Origin: Incurvaria masculella
Taxonomy: Eukaryota; Arthropoda; Insecta; Lepidoptera; Incurvariidae
DNA length: 64,000 nt
Reading direction: 5' to 3'
Assembly (NCBI GenBank): GCA_946894095.1
Contig: OX335660.1
Location: 15,381,001 to 15,445,000, forward strand
The notes beneath the pieces were generated by a model. The model was not told where the DNA came from and ran no database searches. It saw nothing but the letters and a program-made list of their open reading frames with translations. Shown here piece by piece: positions 31,011 to 42,380 of this stretch (its first letter is position 1; each line of letters opens with the position of its first letter). Position numbers and translations under genes: made by a program.

Positions 31011-31448
31011 CTGTAGATAGGGTGATAGGGTTGTGCCCTTTTCCATTTACATTTATTTACACTTCTGGAAGTCAAACTACCCAAAGTGATGTCGCAATTT
31101 GATTGATTGACCGCTGGGCCAGAGACTGCCACTTCGCCATGCTCTACATACGTGAATCAACCCAAAAAGTGCATGCGTTTTATCAGTTGCCATCAAAACA
31201 CGGCGTGATCCAATATCTCCCGCAAGAGTAGCTGACAGGACCGATAAGATACAGAGAACATGGCTCCCGTGGCGTCGAGTGGGACGAGTGATCGATCGAC
31301 CCCTGTGCAAGGACGATAACGTCCCGTGCAAGGATACAAACAAGGATGTAGATATGCAGGGGCATGCGGATACTAGCACCCAGTTATACGGGGATGGCGA
31401 CAGAAACTCATTCGTAACGGCAGCGTAGCCACTTTGTAGTTAAAAGTA
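31011..31448. other. No recognisable gene
   Basis: Frames on the minus strand to 100 residues show no domain. Normal base composition. Confidence 0.25.
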
Positions 31449-31805
31449 CAGAGCCGGTAGTCTAAGTTGTCACCTAAATTGGCGTTACGGCAAACCGATC
31501 GACTGGCGTTTTCAAATGTATGGAGAAATTGAAGAGCGCGCGCAGCGGGCGTTAAGCGAACTAACATTTGCGAGTCCGGGCTTGATTTTACAGCTTACTC
31601 AACGTTGCCGTAAATACGTCGACGTTGCCTTTTACGTCCACTCCGCGTTTTCATTCAAATCGGAAGTCCGCGTTTGACTTTGACAGCTTGAAGAAGTAAA
31701 ACCACAGAATATCTAGTAAAAACTTGTATGGAGTTTTGAGAAAACGCCAGTCGATCGGTTTGCCGTAAACGCCAATTTAGTTGAGAACTCAGACTGACCA
31801 CTCTG
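31449..31805. mobile_element. CAGAG-ended inverted-repeat element, best-preserved copy
   Basis: 357 bp. Left end CAGAGCCGGTAGTCTAAGTT and the complement of the right end, CAGAGTGGTCAGTCTGAGTT, continue into AAATTGGCGTTTACGG, CAAACCGATCGACTGGCG and TTTTC, giving arms of about 66 bases. The inside has GAGCGCGCGCAGCGGGCG and AACGTTGCCGTAAATACGTC. No frame and no clear target duplication. CAGAG ends hint at the hAT superfamily. Confidence 0.72.
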
Positions 31806-32177
31806 TACGGTTCTTCAGTTCTAACGAGACGTAACAACTTCACAGGAGGCTATGTAGGGCAACGAACATTCGAAGTTGCGTGTCCCGAATTCGTAAGGGA
31901 GTTAACCACCATCAGAGGATTTTCGTTGATACGTCGGTATGTTGTTGCCGCAGTGCGTAGCATAGGTCACTAGCACCCGGTGCGGATCGCAAATTTGCCG
32001 CCCTCTTCTTTTTGTGATTGATCATAAAATATGCCTTTTTACCGCGCATAAGATTGAAGCACGATCAAATTGGGATAAAGAGATGTTTATTTTAATTAAA
32101 ATCGAATCAAAATTAATTTCCTAAATAAAAGTTATTGAAGAAACTTGCATCAGTTCACCCATGCATAAAATGTTGTG
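31806..32177. other. No recognisable gene
   Basis: Ordinary AT-rich DNA between two elements. Confidence 0.25.
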
Positions 32178-32398
32178 CCTGTATACAGGTTGTTAGCGGA
32201 GGTATGGTCCACCACGTGTTCCTTGGCATATTTGGAGCTTAAAAGGTAAATTTTTTTTGTACGACTGAAAAAAAATCGTCCTCCCCATACATTTTTTGTA
32301 TAGGTATTTACAAAAATATATGGGGATGACAATTTTTTTTAAGTTGGACAACAAAATGTCTTCTACTTTTTTTGCTCCAAATATGTCTTGGAATACGT
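32178..32398. mobile_element. Foldback element (copy of 60484-60675)
   Basis: GTTAGCGGAGGTATGGTCC, CACGTGTTCCTTGGCATATT and TGGAGC on the left pair with GCTCCAAATATGTCTTGGAA and TACGTGG on the right. The centre has CCTCCCCATACATTTTTTG. The relative at 60484 shares GTTAGCGGAGGTATGGT, ACGTATTCCTAGG and CTCCCCATACATTTTT. Confidence 0.6.
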
Positions 32399-32405
32399 GG
32401 CTATG

Positions 32406-32448
32406 TTAGGTAAGGTTAGGTTAGGTTAGCTTAGGTTAGGTTAGGTTA
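32406..32448 (+). repeat. Interstitial telomere-like (TTAGG)n tract
   Basis: Eight and a half units of the insect telomere repeat TTAGG, two of them with one change (TAAGG, TTAGC). It starts just after the foldback element at 32178. Confidence 0.85.
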
Positions 32449-33211
32449 CACAAATGTTAAAAAAACAATTGAACAGTGCAGTCAACTTTCGGCTGATTTG
32501 CATATACCCTCTAACGAAATAATCATTGAACAAACATATTTTGATGCGACTGGACACAAAAGCACAAGTCAATGATTCAATGCTACGTCGATAAAACGTG
32601 CTCTATCTCGCTTTCCGTAATGAAGCCAACAACAGAATTAATGAGATAATAGCTGGTTTGTTTTTCAAGAGATAAAATGTGTTTGTAAAATACGTAACAA
32701 ACAGATTGCACAGCTGGTCAATCAATATCTGTGCGACTGGCGATAATATAATTATTCTACGTAGTAGTCATAACAAAAGTCGCGTATCGGGTAGATTCTA
32801 CCGATAGCTAGGGATTGCGGAAAACGGAGTATTTGATGCGTGGATTGGAGGAAAATTTGAATACTTTCGTGTATTTATATGTAAGTAACATCTCTCCTGG
32901 CTTGAAGTGACGTTATGTGTTGCATGTTAAGAATAACCCGTAAACTACATATGTATCCCAAGCAACAGTTAACGCATCGTTGGAAAATCACTTTTCCAAT
33001 TCACTTTATAACTGAAATGGAATGCAATGCAACAGGAAATTATTATACATGTTTTTGTTTTTTGAAAAAAACATACATACATAAAGATAGTTTTGATCAC
33101 TTACTTTTTTCTGTATTTTCACACATATATGCCTGATATTACAGAACAATTATTGAGTAAATTTTTAGTTACTTATTGCAAGTTAATTATGGAATTTATG
33201 AGTAAACTACC
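32449..33211. other. AT-rich DNA, no gene recognised
   Basis: A 73-residue frame at 32915 has no domain. Confidence 0.25.
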
Positions 33212-33594
33212 TTTTTTTTATGTGACTGGAAATGGATGGCTAATACCACACCTTCTGTCATGGTATTAGCCCAACACACCACATGGGAACTAGGTGCCAT
33301 GCCAGGACCTTCCTTATATTTCACGGCTACATTGAACTGGATGGAAAACACGGACAATTTTCATTGCCGCTTCGACCATCGTTCATCCAATGCGATGGTA
33401 CCAACCCGGGCGGGATTAACCCTACCACGTAGTAAGTAAGGAAGGGGACCTACAGTTTAACGTGGAATTCGAACCACGGCCAGCCTCTCTCAACGGTCGA
33501 ATGGTCACCCATCCAAGACCAGACCGGACCCAGCGTTGCTTAACTTCGGAGAGCGATCGCCGAAGTGTCGCGTCACTGGGCCACTGAGGCTGAC
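33212..33594 (-). mobile_element. SINE, 5S-headed, full length
   Basis: T run, ATGTGACTGGAAATGGATGG, shared body, 5S head with box A (CCGAAGTTAAGCAACG in its own sense) and box C. One of the best-preserved copies. Confidence 0.92.
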
Positions 33595-33859
33595 AAAAAA
33601 GCCTATGAATGGGAAGCGTAATTTTAAATGCGTACAGGCCCACTTTGACATTCTTGTTTAGGCATGGATCGGATAGATGGATACAATTTGCAGAAGGGCA
33701 ACCCCCGTCCCCGAAGCACGTGACGATACGCAGACAAGCGCAGCGAGAACTCGTGAGAAAAATTGGTATTGGTGGCCGTGCCAACCGAACAAGATGCTCA
33801 GAAAAGACAATATTTTTTTATGAAAAACCGGTTATGAACACCTCGCCTCGTGAAACCAC
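33595..33859. other. Unassigned DNA between SINE and LINE remnant
   Basis: No domain. ACCATACCAGCGGATTTGCG at 33871-33890 recurs at 34130-34149, bracketing the LINE tail. Confidence 0.3.
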
Positions 33860-34160
33860 GCTCAGCGACGCACCATACCAGCGGATTTGCGGACTATCGC
33901 TGAGCTATCGAGCTTGTTTAAATTACGGTTGAAGACTCCCAGGTTATATCTATGAGGAAAGGCTGACAAATAGTTCCAGATCCTGGCGGTGCAGCAGAGA
34001 AATGAATTTGGGAAACGGTTCGTTCTCAAAAGCCTAATGTTAACCCAACAAGACGGACCGTCTGGCTCTGAATTGAGGCCAAGGACGCCAATAGGAATCC
34101 GCCTCACCTAGCAAATCTATGCTCAGCGAGGCCATACCAGCGGATTTGCGGACTATTGTA
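33860..34160 (-). pseudogene. LINE C-terminal remnant
   Basis: Minus frame reads LLRTNRFPNSFLCCTARIWN, then YNLGVFNRNLNKLDSS, the same C-terminal tail as at 17080. The stop after LDS seen in that copy is changed to a serine codon here, so the frame runs on. ACCAGCGGATTTGCGGACTA occurs on both sides (33876 and 34135), so the 3' end may have been duplicated. Confidence 0.65.
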
Positions 34161-34473
34161 GTCTGACAGGCGTTGAGGTCATTTAACTTCCAGTAAGATA
34201 TTCACCTGCACCTTTTCCCGTACATTTCTACAGTAAATCCACCTGGGAATTAACCTTAATCTGTGAAACATAAGACAGAAGTTGTATTTGAATGAATAAG
34301 GAACACCGTAAAACCTCGAAGCTTTAAAAACATATGAACACATACGTACATGATTCCTCCCATTTTTATTAATATGTTATGTATTTTATGTGAATTAGTT
34401 TTTTTATGATTGAATTTAATGTTTAGTTTTTTTATAAGTTTATATTTAAATTTTTCTACACATTTAATAACTA
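34161..34473. other. 3' flank of the split retroelement gene
   Basis: AT-rich, probably the 3' untranslated part of the element read on the minus strand from 35484. Confidence 0.35.
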
Positions 34474-35484
34474 TTACCGACCGGCTGATTCCGCCACAGT
34501 CCCTAATACGCTGGCTGCATTTCGAGCCCAACACACTGTACGAAGAAAGACTTGGCGCGCTGATCGCCCGATTTTTCAATAATGATTTTGCCAATTGTGT
34601 TAGCCATGTCTTTGGCATCGGGTGACCAGACACCAAGCGACTCTACGGGAAAGGCTCGAAATTCAAAGAGGTCCGCCAGGTCAGTGTATTTTCTGTGCTT
34701 GTTGTTTTGAGCACTGAGCGCGGCGGAGCCAGCCGTGGTGGAGGTGTTCTTAAGGTGGCCCAACCCGCTCAACTCCCCATACAAATGGGGAAAGAAGATC
34801 ACGCCCATAGTTCTAATCAGAGATCCCAAATTTTGCTCAAAAGAGCTTTATTTGATCGAACTAGATGTCTGATGACTGTTGGCATTGCAAAATTGTGTTT
34901 GTTTTCTAAGTTATAAGGTCCGAAAGTTCGAAGTTTTCGCGCGTTTTATACAATAACTTTGGTGGTTTATTACGCAATAATAAAGTAAGAAAATCTTAAA
35001 AAGATTAGTCATCAGATATAGCTTATTAAATCAAGATGTATTATCTATTTGAATTTTGTTAGATTTTTGGCTACAGCGGTCGTGGTTTACTTTTAGCTAT
35101 AAGTCGTTTTGAAATCAAAATTTTCGTAAATCTTACCAAATCATGCACTATGCACATTGTCTTTTTTGTGGACATGTTGCATCTTCCTCATCACGGAGCC
35201 TGTCTTTTTCTTTGAAACAGAGAAGGTCCCAGAGCGCAACAGCACGGTTTTGTGCAATGCCCGCGAATGAGTTAGTCCCGCCGGGTTGGGCCGCCTTAAG
35301 GTGGGCCGGTGCAAAGGTATCTGCACAAGTTGCCTCCCATACTAGTGCTTTTCCTTTCCGCCAAGGTAATAGGGTCATGCCATCAGGTCGTTTACCGTCG
35401 TCCCGGAAGAGACCCGGTGGCTCAGGCAAGCACGGAACATCGGCGGAAGATAAAAGTTCTCTTTATGAGATGATTTAAATTGCT
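34474..35484 (-). pseudogene. Retroelement C-terminal domain gene, split by a MITE
   Basis: Minus strand. The first part, 35484-35300, reads LNHLIKRELLSSADVPCLPE, then GKRPDGMTLLPW and LVWEATCADTFAPAHL. The second part, 34753-34474, reads NTSTTAGSAALSAQ, KYTDLADLFEFRAFPVESLG and, after a frameshift near 34528, ARNAASVLGTVAESAGR and stop TAA at 34474. Both parts match the plus-strand protein at 51887-52480. The MITE body 34754-35295 and one TTAA separate them, and removing it leaves the frame open. The PDG...W-AT-DT block may be part of a restriction-like (PD-(D/E)XK) endonuclease of a non-LTR element; this is inference. The N-terminal zinc-finger part and RT are absent. Confidence 0.72.
34750..35299. 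mobile_element. TTAA-flanked MITE (piggyBac-like), copy 3
   Basis: TTAA at 34750-34753 and 35296-35299; 542-bp body with ends GGTGGCCCAACCCGC and CCGGGTTGGGCCGCC. Inserted in the retroelement frame described above. Confidence 0.9.
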
Positions 35485-35501
35485 GTGTCAAGACACAGCA
35501 G

Positions 35502-35796
35502 TTTTTTAGGGTTCCGTACCCAAAGGGTGCCAACCCTATTACTAAGCCTCCGCCGTCGGTCCGTCCGTCCGTCTGTCACAGAGCTGTATCTCATGAACTG
35601 TAATATATATGCAGCTGAAATTTTCACAGAATATGTATTTATTTTGCCGCTATAAAAACAAATTGGTAACATAAAAAAAAAACGAAAATAAAGGGGGACC
35701 CCAAAACAAAAAACGTGATTTTTTGGTGTTAAATCTTGTACGATGGTACGGAACCCTTTGTGTGCGAACCCGACTCGCACTTGGCCGGTTTTTTTA
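35502..35796 (-). mobile_element. Microsatellite-bearing lepidopteran repeat
   Basis: TTTTTTAGGGTTCCGTACCC to CGCACTTGGCCGGTTTTTTT, with only a short CCGTCCGTCCGTC run. A perfect 9-bp hairpin (TGCTGTGTC-AA-GACACAGCA, 35481-35500) sits directly at its left edge. Confidence 0.87.
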
Positions 35797-36324
35797 TTTC
35801 TGATCTAATTGACATCGTAATGAAAACTTGGCCTGTAATGACCTTGGATCCCTCGCGGTACATATCGTGTACTCAGCCAAGGTTACAGCCAGCCATCGAC
35901 TTCCATTGTCTATGTTACGTGCCTACACAGTAATAATACAGATAGCGTCCACTGCTTGTGAAAACAATGAGATAGATACCTCGTATTTGCGTATATGGTA
36001 CATTTCTCACAAATGTCATATTCCATGTTGGAATAATACACCAAGGACACAACTGTTGCTGTCTCTGTGTAAAAATATCATAAATCTGAGTGCTGTGTTC
36101 CTACCTACGGTATATGGATAACTAGTCGAGGTCCTCAGATCCGCTCAATGTAGTTTAGGACCGATTTTGGACGAAACCTAATTCTTTTCGGAATAAAAAG
36201 TATTTTCCAAGTAATAAACTCTCTACATGTACACAATTCAACTCAAAGGGGATGAAATGTTGATGATATGGATGAAACTCATAATATCCAGGAAATCATG
36301 TTTGTAATGGTCCTAAAAATTTTT
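35797..36324. other. No recognisable gene
   Basis: Frames to 97 residues without domain. Ordinary AT-rich DNA. Confidence 0.25.
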
Positions 36325-36600
36325 TTTTTCAAGGTCTCGCGCCACCAAGACATTGTCCTCATATTCCGGGAGGTCACGACCTTTTTGGTTACGATAAGGT
36401 AAATGGCTGAATCTGGGTTCACACGTTAGAGACCAACCCTCTGATGCTAAATATGTCGGTCTGCCTGCGCCAAGTGGTTGCGTTATCTAGATTGGCTATA
36501 TAAAATAGATGTTAGTATGTAGCTGCTGATGAATATACTGATTGTCTAGAAACATTGATACCTATTAATTATACAACAATAACCAGTCGGTTTTTGAAGT
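36325..36600 (+). repeat. Dispersed repeat, longest copy
   Basis: Includes CATTCCGGGAGG-like ATATTCCGGGAGGTCACGAC, GGCTGAATCTGGGTTCACAC, GTCGGTCTGCCTGCGCCAAG and AATAACCAGTCGGTTTTTG. Matches 4598-4850 (inverted) and 4305-4425. No terminal repeats or frame were recognised, so its class is open. Confidence 0.6.
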
Positions 36601-36989
36601 AAATACTTACATACAGTCAGACTCCTCGTAAATGTCACGTAAATGGAACCCGGAAAAATATCAAAACAGTTAAACATTTATGATGAACTCTCTACATAAA
36701 ATGTATTACCTGCGATTTTTTCTGTTTATTATGTACGTGTTGAGTTCCGCCTCCAACAATTCTAATACATCTTGGTATAACAGCAATGATATTTATCTTG
36801 AACTCGCTCGTATGATGCATCCATTTTTGTAGCGATCCGCGTTTGAACTGAGGTATGTCCATCGATATAAAGAAAACATAGTCTGTTCCATTGTTCCGTC
36901 TTGCGCAATCGAGCCTGTTCTCGGAGATGGGACAGGACAATGTTGTCGTGTCTTCTGTATTGTCCTCGTGTGAACTCGTATGCAAAGGT
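36601..36989. other. No recognisable gene
   Basis: A minus-strand 97-residue frame at 36692-36985 lacks any domain. Confidence 0.25.
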
Positions 36990-38803
36990 CAGAGTGGGCA
37001 GTCTGAGTTCTCACCGAAATTGGCGTTTACGGCAAACCGATCGACTGGCGTTTTCTCCAAACTCCATACAAGTTTTTACTAGATATTCTGTGGTTTTACT
37101 TCTTCAAGCTGTCAAAGTCAAACGTGGACTTCCGATTTGTATGAAAACGCGGAGTGGACGTAAACGGCAACGTCGACGTATTTACGGCAACGTTGAGTAA
37201 GCTGTCAAATCAAGCTCGGACTCGCAAATGTTAGTTCGCTTAACGCCCGCTGCGCGCGCTCTTCAATTTCTCCATACAATTGAAAACGCCAGTCGATCGG
37301 TTTGCCCATAGCCTGCTGTATTGTTTTGTGTTTGTGTGTGTGTTACAAGCCGTGAAGTAGGATAAGCAGCGTCCCATTTTCAGGTAGTGGTAGGCCGACC
37401 GATATCTTAGCTTTGTATGAAGGCTCTTTCTATCTTATCGAGCTGAGGTCAAAATATTATCGAAAAACGCTGATTCTAGCCTTGTTCTAGGTATTAATTA
37501 GCCTTTTCTTACTTAATTAATGTAACTGTATCTTTTAGCAACAGTTTTTATGAGTGAATGATCATAATTTGTTCGCTATTTCGTGATTGGAATTAATGTA
37601 ACAAATTAATCATTTTATTAATACGTTATAATTAATTTGTTACTGTGAAAAATGTGCATTACTTTGAGAGTGGAACTAAAATAAAATATATGTATTATTT
37701 ATGTTTAGTTTATTGGTTCTTATTTTCTTAGCACAAATATCTCCAAACATAGATACATATTCAAACATTCATTTTCAATTATTGACGCAACTACCTAAGA
37801 CACAAAAAATATAATATTTACTACATATAATCTGCAAACATATACAACTGTACATGTCATCACTTGACTTGAATTAATGTTTTCATTAGTAAACATTATT
37901 TAGTAGAAAAATATAGAGGACATCATATTTGCTAGATATATCTACAAAAATGGCTTAATTTCTTTATGTAATAGAACCTGCCTCAAACACAAGGAAATTC
38001 ATATCTACTACATATTTATCAATGACAATTTTCCGCGATTAAGGCAGGCCCTGGGATAGCTCCTAAATACTATTTGCTGTGTTGAGCTTGACTAATGATA
38101 ATGTAATATGTCTAGTTCAATATATTTAATATGTACGTAGGTATATGAAGCTTCAGGAAGGAGTCATTTTAAAATACATATTTTTATCGTTTAAACTGTT
38201 GCCATGTCTAAATACGTTATCACTTAAATATGCTGCTAAATTGGACTTTCAGAATAGATATCGACATTATGTATAGATTTCTACATTAAAAATTCTTCTT
38301 TATTATATAAATCTAATCTTATTTAATCAAATAATGCATATAGTGTGAAACAAAATAATTCTTAAACAAAATAAAACCACCTAAATTATATATAACTAAA
38401 CTAGCTCTTTTATTTGACAGAATGGGACTATAAGTACCCGGAAACATTTAAATCCAGTCACTGTCACACATATTTTGGCGCACACACTTCACTAACTTTC
38501 TTGTGTATGATTTTTAGAGGTTCACTGCTTGTAGAAACACCACTTATTTACATAATAACAACCAAATCAACACATTTGAGTCAAATCACGAACGACGAAT
38601 CAAGCGCACTTCATAGCTGGCGGCACTAAGCATACTGAAAGGCGGGCCGGTACAATGTCGGAGCTACCTGCGTGTAGGCCTACGACTCAACGTACCGAAT
38701 TTCTACTTCACGGCTTGTAACACACACACAAACGCAAAACAATACAGCAGGCTATGGTTTGCCGTAACGCCAATTTAGGTGACAACTTAGACTACCGGCT
38801 CAG
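36990..38803. mobile_element. CAGAG-ended inverted-repeat element interrupted by a 1.45-kb transposon
   Basis: Left part 36990-37306 begins CAGAGTGGGCAGTCTGAGTT and runs as the reverse of the 31449 copy. It is cut inside the right inverted repeat at GATCGGTTTGCC. It resumes after the 1.45-kb insertion with GTTTGCCGTAACGCCAATTT and ends ACTACCGGCTCAG at 38803. GTTTGCC is duplicated, so the interruption is a clean insertion. Confidence 0.82.
37307..38756. mobile_element. 1450-bp non-autonomous DNA transposon, copy A
   Basis: Starts CATAGCCTGCTGTATTGTTT and ends AAACAATACAGCAGGCTATG. The inverted repeats run about 53 bases with one mismatch, to GCCGTGAAGTAG. Target duplication GTTTGCC (37300-37306 and 38757-38763). 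The interior is AT-rich with no long frame. Ends CA...TG and a 7-bp duplication do not fit the usual 8 bp of hAT. 7-bp duplications have been described for some P-superfamily relatives, so P-like is a possible but unproven class. Confidence 0.9.
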
Positions 38804-39075
38804 ATGAGTGCGAGTTGAGACGTGAGATAATTCGTCAGACGGTGCCAACGATACCGTGACCATGTGACGCAGAGGTGTGGTAACGGCATCTTGTCCACGG
38901 CGCATGCGCGTGGGCAATACCATTTTATAACCTTTTAAATATGGTTATATCAGGCCATATAGTTATAGCCCGCAATCCATGTTTCGGCTTGCCGTATTTA
39001 CTGCAAGCGTTTCTGGGAATTTGGGGTTTCTGGGAAGGATAATGAGTTGACCAAGTTTTAAACAATGACCCGAGC
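38804..39075. other. Unique-looking spacer between the two 1.45-kb transposons
   Basis: 272 bases with normal composition and no match elsewhere in the window. No gene recognised. Confidence 0.3.
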
Positions 39076-40521
39076 CATAGCCTGCTGTATTGTTTTGTGT
39101 TTGTGTGTGTGTTACAAGCCGTGAAGTAGGATTAGCAGCGTCCCATTTTCAGGTAGTGGTAGGCCTACCGATATCTTAGCTTTGTATGAAGGCTCTTTCT
39201 ATCTTATCGAGCTGAGGTCAAAATATTATCGAAAGACGCTGATTCTAGCCTTGTTCTAGGTATTAATTAGCCTTTTCTTACTTAATTAATGTAACTGTAT
39301 CTTTTAGCAATAGTGTTTATGAGTGAATGATCATAAATTGTTTGCTATTTCGTGATTGGAATTAATGTAACAAATTAATCATTTTATTAATACGTTATAA
39401 TTAATTTGTTACTGTGAAAAATGTGCATTACTTTGAGAGTGGAGCTAAAATAAAATATATGTATTATTTATATTTAGTTTATTGGTTCTTATTTTGTAAG
39501 CACAAATATCTCCAAACATAGATAGATATTCAAACATTCATTTTCAATTATTGACGCAACTACCTAAGACACAAAAAATATAATATTTACTACATATAAT
39601 CTGCAAACATATACAACTGTACATGTCATCACTTGAATTAATGTTTTCATTAGTAAACATTATTTAGTAGAAAAATATAGAGGACATCATATTTGCTAGA
39701 TATATCTACAAAAATGGCATAATTTCTTTATGTAATAGAACCTCCCTCAAACACAAGGAAATTCATATCTACTACATATTTATCAATGACAATTTTCCGC
39801 GATTAAAGCAGGCCCTGGAATAGCTCCTAAATACTATTTGCTGTGTTGAGCTTGACTAATGATAATGTAATATGTCTAGTTCAATATGTTTAATATGTAC
39901 GTAGGTATATGAAGCTTCAGGAAGGAGTCATTTTAAAATACATATCTTTATCGTTTAATCTGTTGCCATGTCTAAATACGTTTTCACTTAAATATGCTGC
40001 TACATTGAACTTTCAGAATAGATATCGACATTATATATAGGATTCTACATTAAGAATTTTTCTTTATTATATAAATCTAATCTTATTTAATCAAATAATG
40101 CATATAGTGTGAAACAAAATAATTCTTAAACAAAATAAAACCTCCTAAATTATATATAAATAAACTAGCTCTTTTATTTAACAGAATGGGACTATAAGTA
40201 CTAGGAAACATTTAAATCCAGTCACTGTCACACATATTTTGGCGCACACACTTCACTAACTTTCTTGTGTATGATTTTTAAAGGTTCACTGCTTGTAGAA
40301 ACACCACTTATTTACATAATAACAACCAAATCAACACATTTGAGTCAAATCACGAACGAACGAATCAAGCGCACTTCATAGCTGGCGGCACTAAGCATAC
40401 TGAAAGGCGGGCCGGTACAATGTCGGAGCTACCTGCGTGTAGGCCTACGACTCGACGTACCGAATTTCTACTTCACGTCTTGTAACACACACACAAACGC
40501 AAAACAATACAGCAGGCTATG
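39076..40521. mobile_element. 1446-bp non-autonomous DNA transposon, copy B
   Basis: Same orientation and almost the same sequence as copy A. Target duplication CCCGAGC at 39069-39075 and 40522-40528. Differences are scattered substitutions and very small indels (for example loss of GACTT near 39634), so both copies are recent. No coding frame, so it needs a transposase from elsewhere. Confidence 0.92.
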
Positions 40522-40734
40522 CCCGAGCCTATTTCTTCAGTCAAATTAAACTTTTTTTTTTTTCCACGTTAAAAGAATCCAATGAGAGCTATGTCTGAAA
40601 GTTTTCGTTTTTTTTTTTTATAACTTAACTTGTTTCCATGATGTACGCCTTTTTGTATTTGTATATTTATTTATTATATTTATTTCTCATTTTTAGAGGC
40701 GCATATCACGGATAAGTATATAGGATAGTTAAAA

Positions 40735-40812
40735 AAACGTACAGGAAACGTTTGAGGAAACACACCCGCCGGCAGACAGTTCCATATCCTGGAGTTGCGG
40801 CAGATAAATGTA
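40735..40812 (-). pseudogene. LINE C-terminal fragment
   Basis: Minus strand reads FICRNSRIWNCLPAGVFPQ then TFPVRFF, the conserved NSR-IWN-LP-VFP tail of insect LINE proteins. Only about 26 residues remain. Confidence 0.55.
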
Positions 40813-40832
40813 TTTATTATTATTATTATTTG
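40812..40832. repeat. (TTA)n microsatellite at a SINE tail
   Basis: ATTTATTATTATTATTATT directly adjoins the SINE 3' end in place of the usual T run, so the tail has grown as a trinucleotide repeat. Confidence 0.75.
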
Positions 40833-41212
40833 TATGTGACTGGACATGGATGGCTAATACCACAAGTTCGGTCATGGTATTAGCCCAACAAACCACATGG
40901 GAACTAGGTGCCATGCCAGGACCTTCCTTATATTGCACGGCTACATTGAACTGGATAGAAAACACGGACAATTTTCATTGCCGCTTCGACCATCGTTCAT
41001 CCAATGCGATGGTACCAACCCGGGCGGGATAAACCCTACCACCTATGTAGAAAGTAAGGAAGGGGACCTACAGCTTATCGTGGAATCCGAACCACGGCCA
41101 GCCTCTCTCAACGGTCGAATGGTCACCCATCCAAGACCAGACCGGACCCAGCGTTGCTTAACTTCGGAGAGCGATCGCCGAAGTGTCGCGCCACTGGGCC
41201 ACTGAGGCTGAC
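40833..41212 (-). mobile_element. SINE, 5S-headed, full length
   Basis: TATGTGACTGGACATGGATG through the shared body to the 5S head ending GGCCACTGAGGCTGAC. Nearly identical to the 14238, 27331 and 33212 copies. Confidence 0.92.
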
Positions 41213-42380
41213 AGAGGCTTATTTGATAGGTGTGACCCAGACATTCGTAACGTAGGAGCGTGTTTTTGTAGGCTCACCTACTCTGTACTGGGTTCGGCCC
41301 CCTTCGCAGAGGGGTGAAACAATTCTGCAGTACAGTCTTTTACTTTCAATTGTATACACTAAGGGGAGAAACATTTTCTAATGTCCCCTTTACTCTATGC
41401 TTGGCGAGATCTCGAATTTGTCTCTATTTCCAGCACGGAATATTGAGGAGGCAGGAAGTGAAACGTTTGTAAATTTGTTCCAGGACCGCTGTTACTGTTT
41501 TACTTAAGACCAAAAAGCTTCGCGCATGTATTACCGTCGCAATTGGCTATCCCTTCTTAATTAATAACCAAACAACAAATCCACATTTGTTCAGTTAATA
41601 TGAACCTTAACGTAATGGATCTATGTTGGAATTCCAATAATGTTTGCAATCAAATGTTACGTCACTTTCGAACACGGCCGAGCGCCTCACACGCACGCAG
41701 TCACTAACAGAGTAGCGAGACATGACCCGGCAAGCAAAGCGACGCCGCGACGCCATATTGTTTCGTAGTGTTTTTGTTGTAAGTTTTATCGCTATACATG
41801 TAAATGAAACTAACCGGTGATATGAAACTCCGCCATTATGAAGGTTGTGCACCCGGCTGTCGCGTTTACACGTTATTATGGCACAGTACGGCATTACTCC
41901 TTTTCAATTTTAGATTGTATCACGGATAAGTTAATGCACAGGAACGCCGCAGAGGAGTGAATCATGCGCGTATGAAGTGCGCGGGTCCCCGCTAAAGACC
42001 GGCGCGCGAGTTCCGCCCAGTTCACAATTCTTACCTCCTAATTGTTCTGTGATTTCCAGTGTTTAGGTTTCAAAGGAAACGACTGTACACTTATAACGAT
42101 GCGTAAAATTAAATTAAATTGCGCTCAATAACACATTTACTTATTTTATAGCTTACGAACTAACTAACTGACTAACAAACAAATAATTGAATATTCTGTT
42201 CGATATAATATAAAATAAAACAATTTTCATTTTATGTTCCTTTCTTACAGTTAAAACAGTGACTACCTATAATTATTAACAAAAAGAGTCACCAACAAGA
42301 CGCACCGCTCGGCGCTGTATCGAGTCTAAGGGCCGAGTGCACGAAAGGACAAAAAATCAAAATCAACGTCACAGTATGAT
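41213..42380. other. Unassigned DNA
   Basis: No repeat family of the window and no convincing gene. A minus frame at 41607-41894 (95 residues) has no domain. This is one of the longer repeat-free stretches. Confidence 0.25.
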
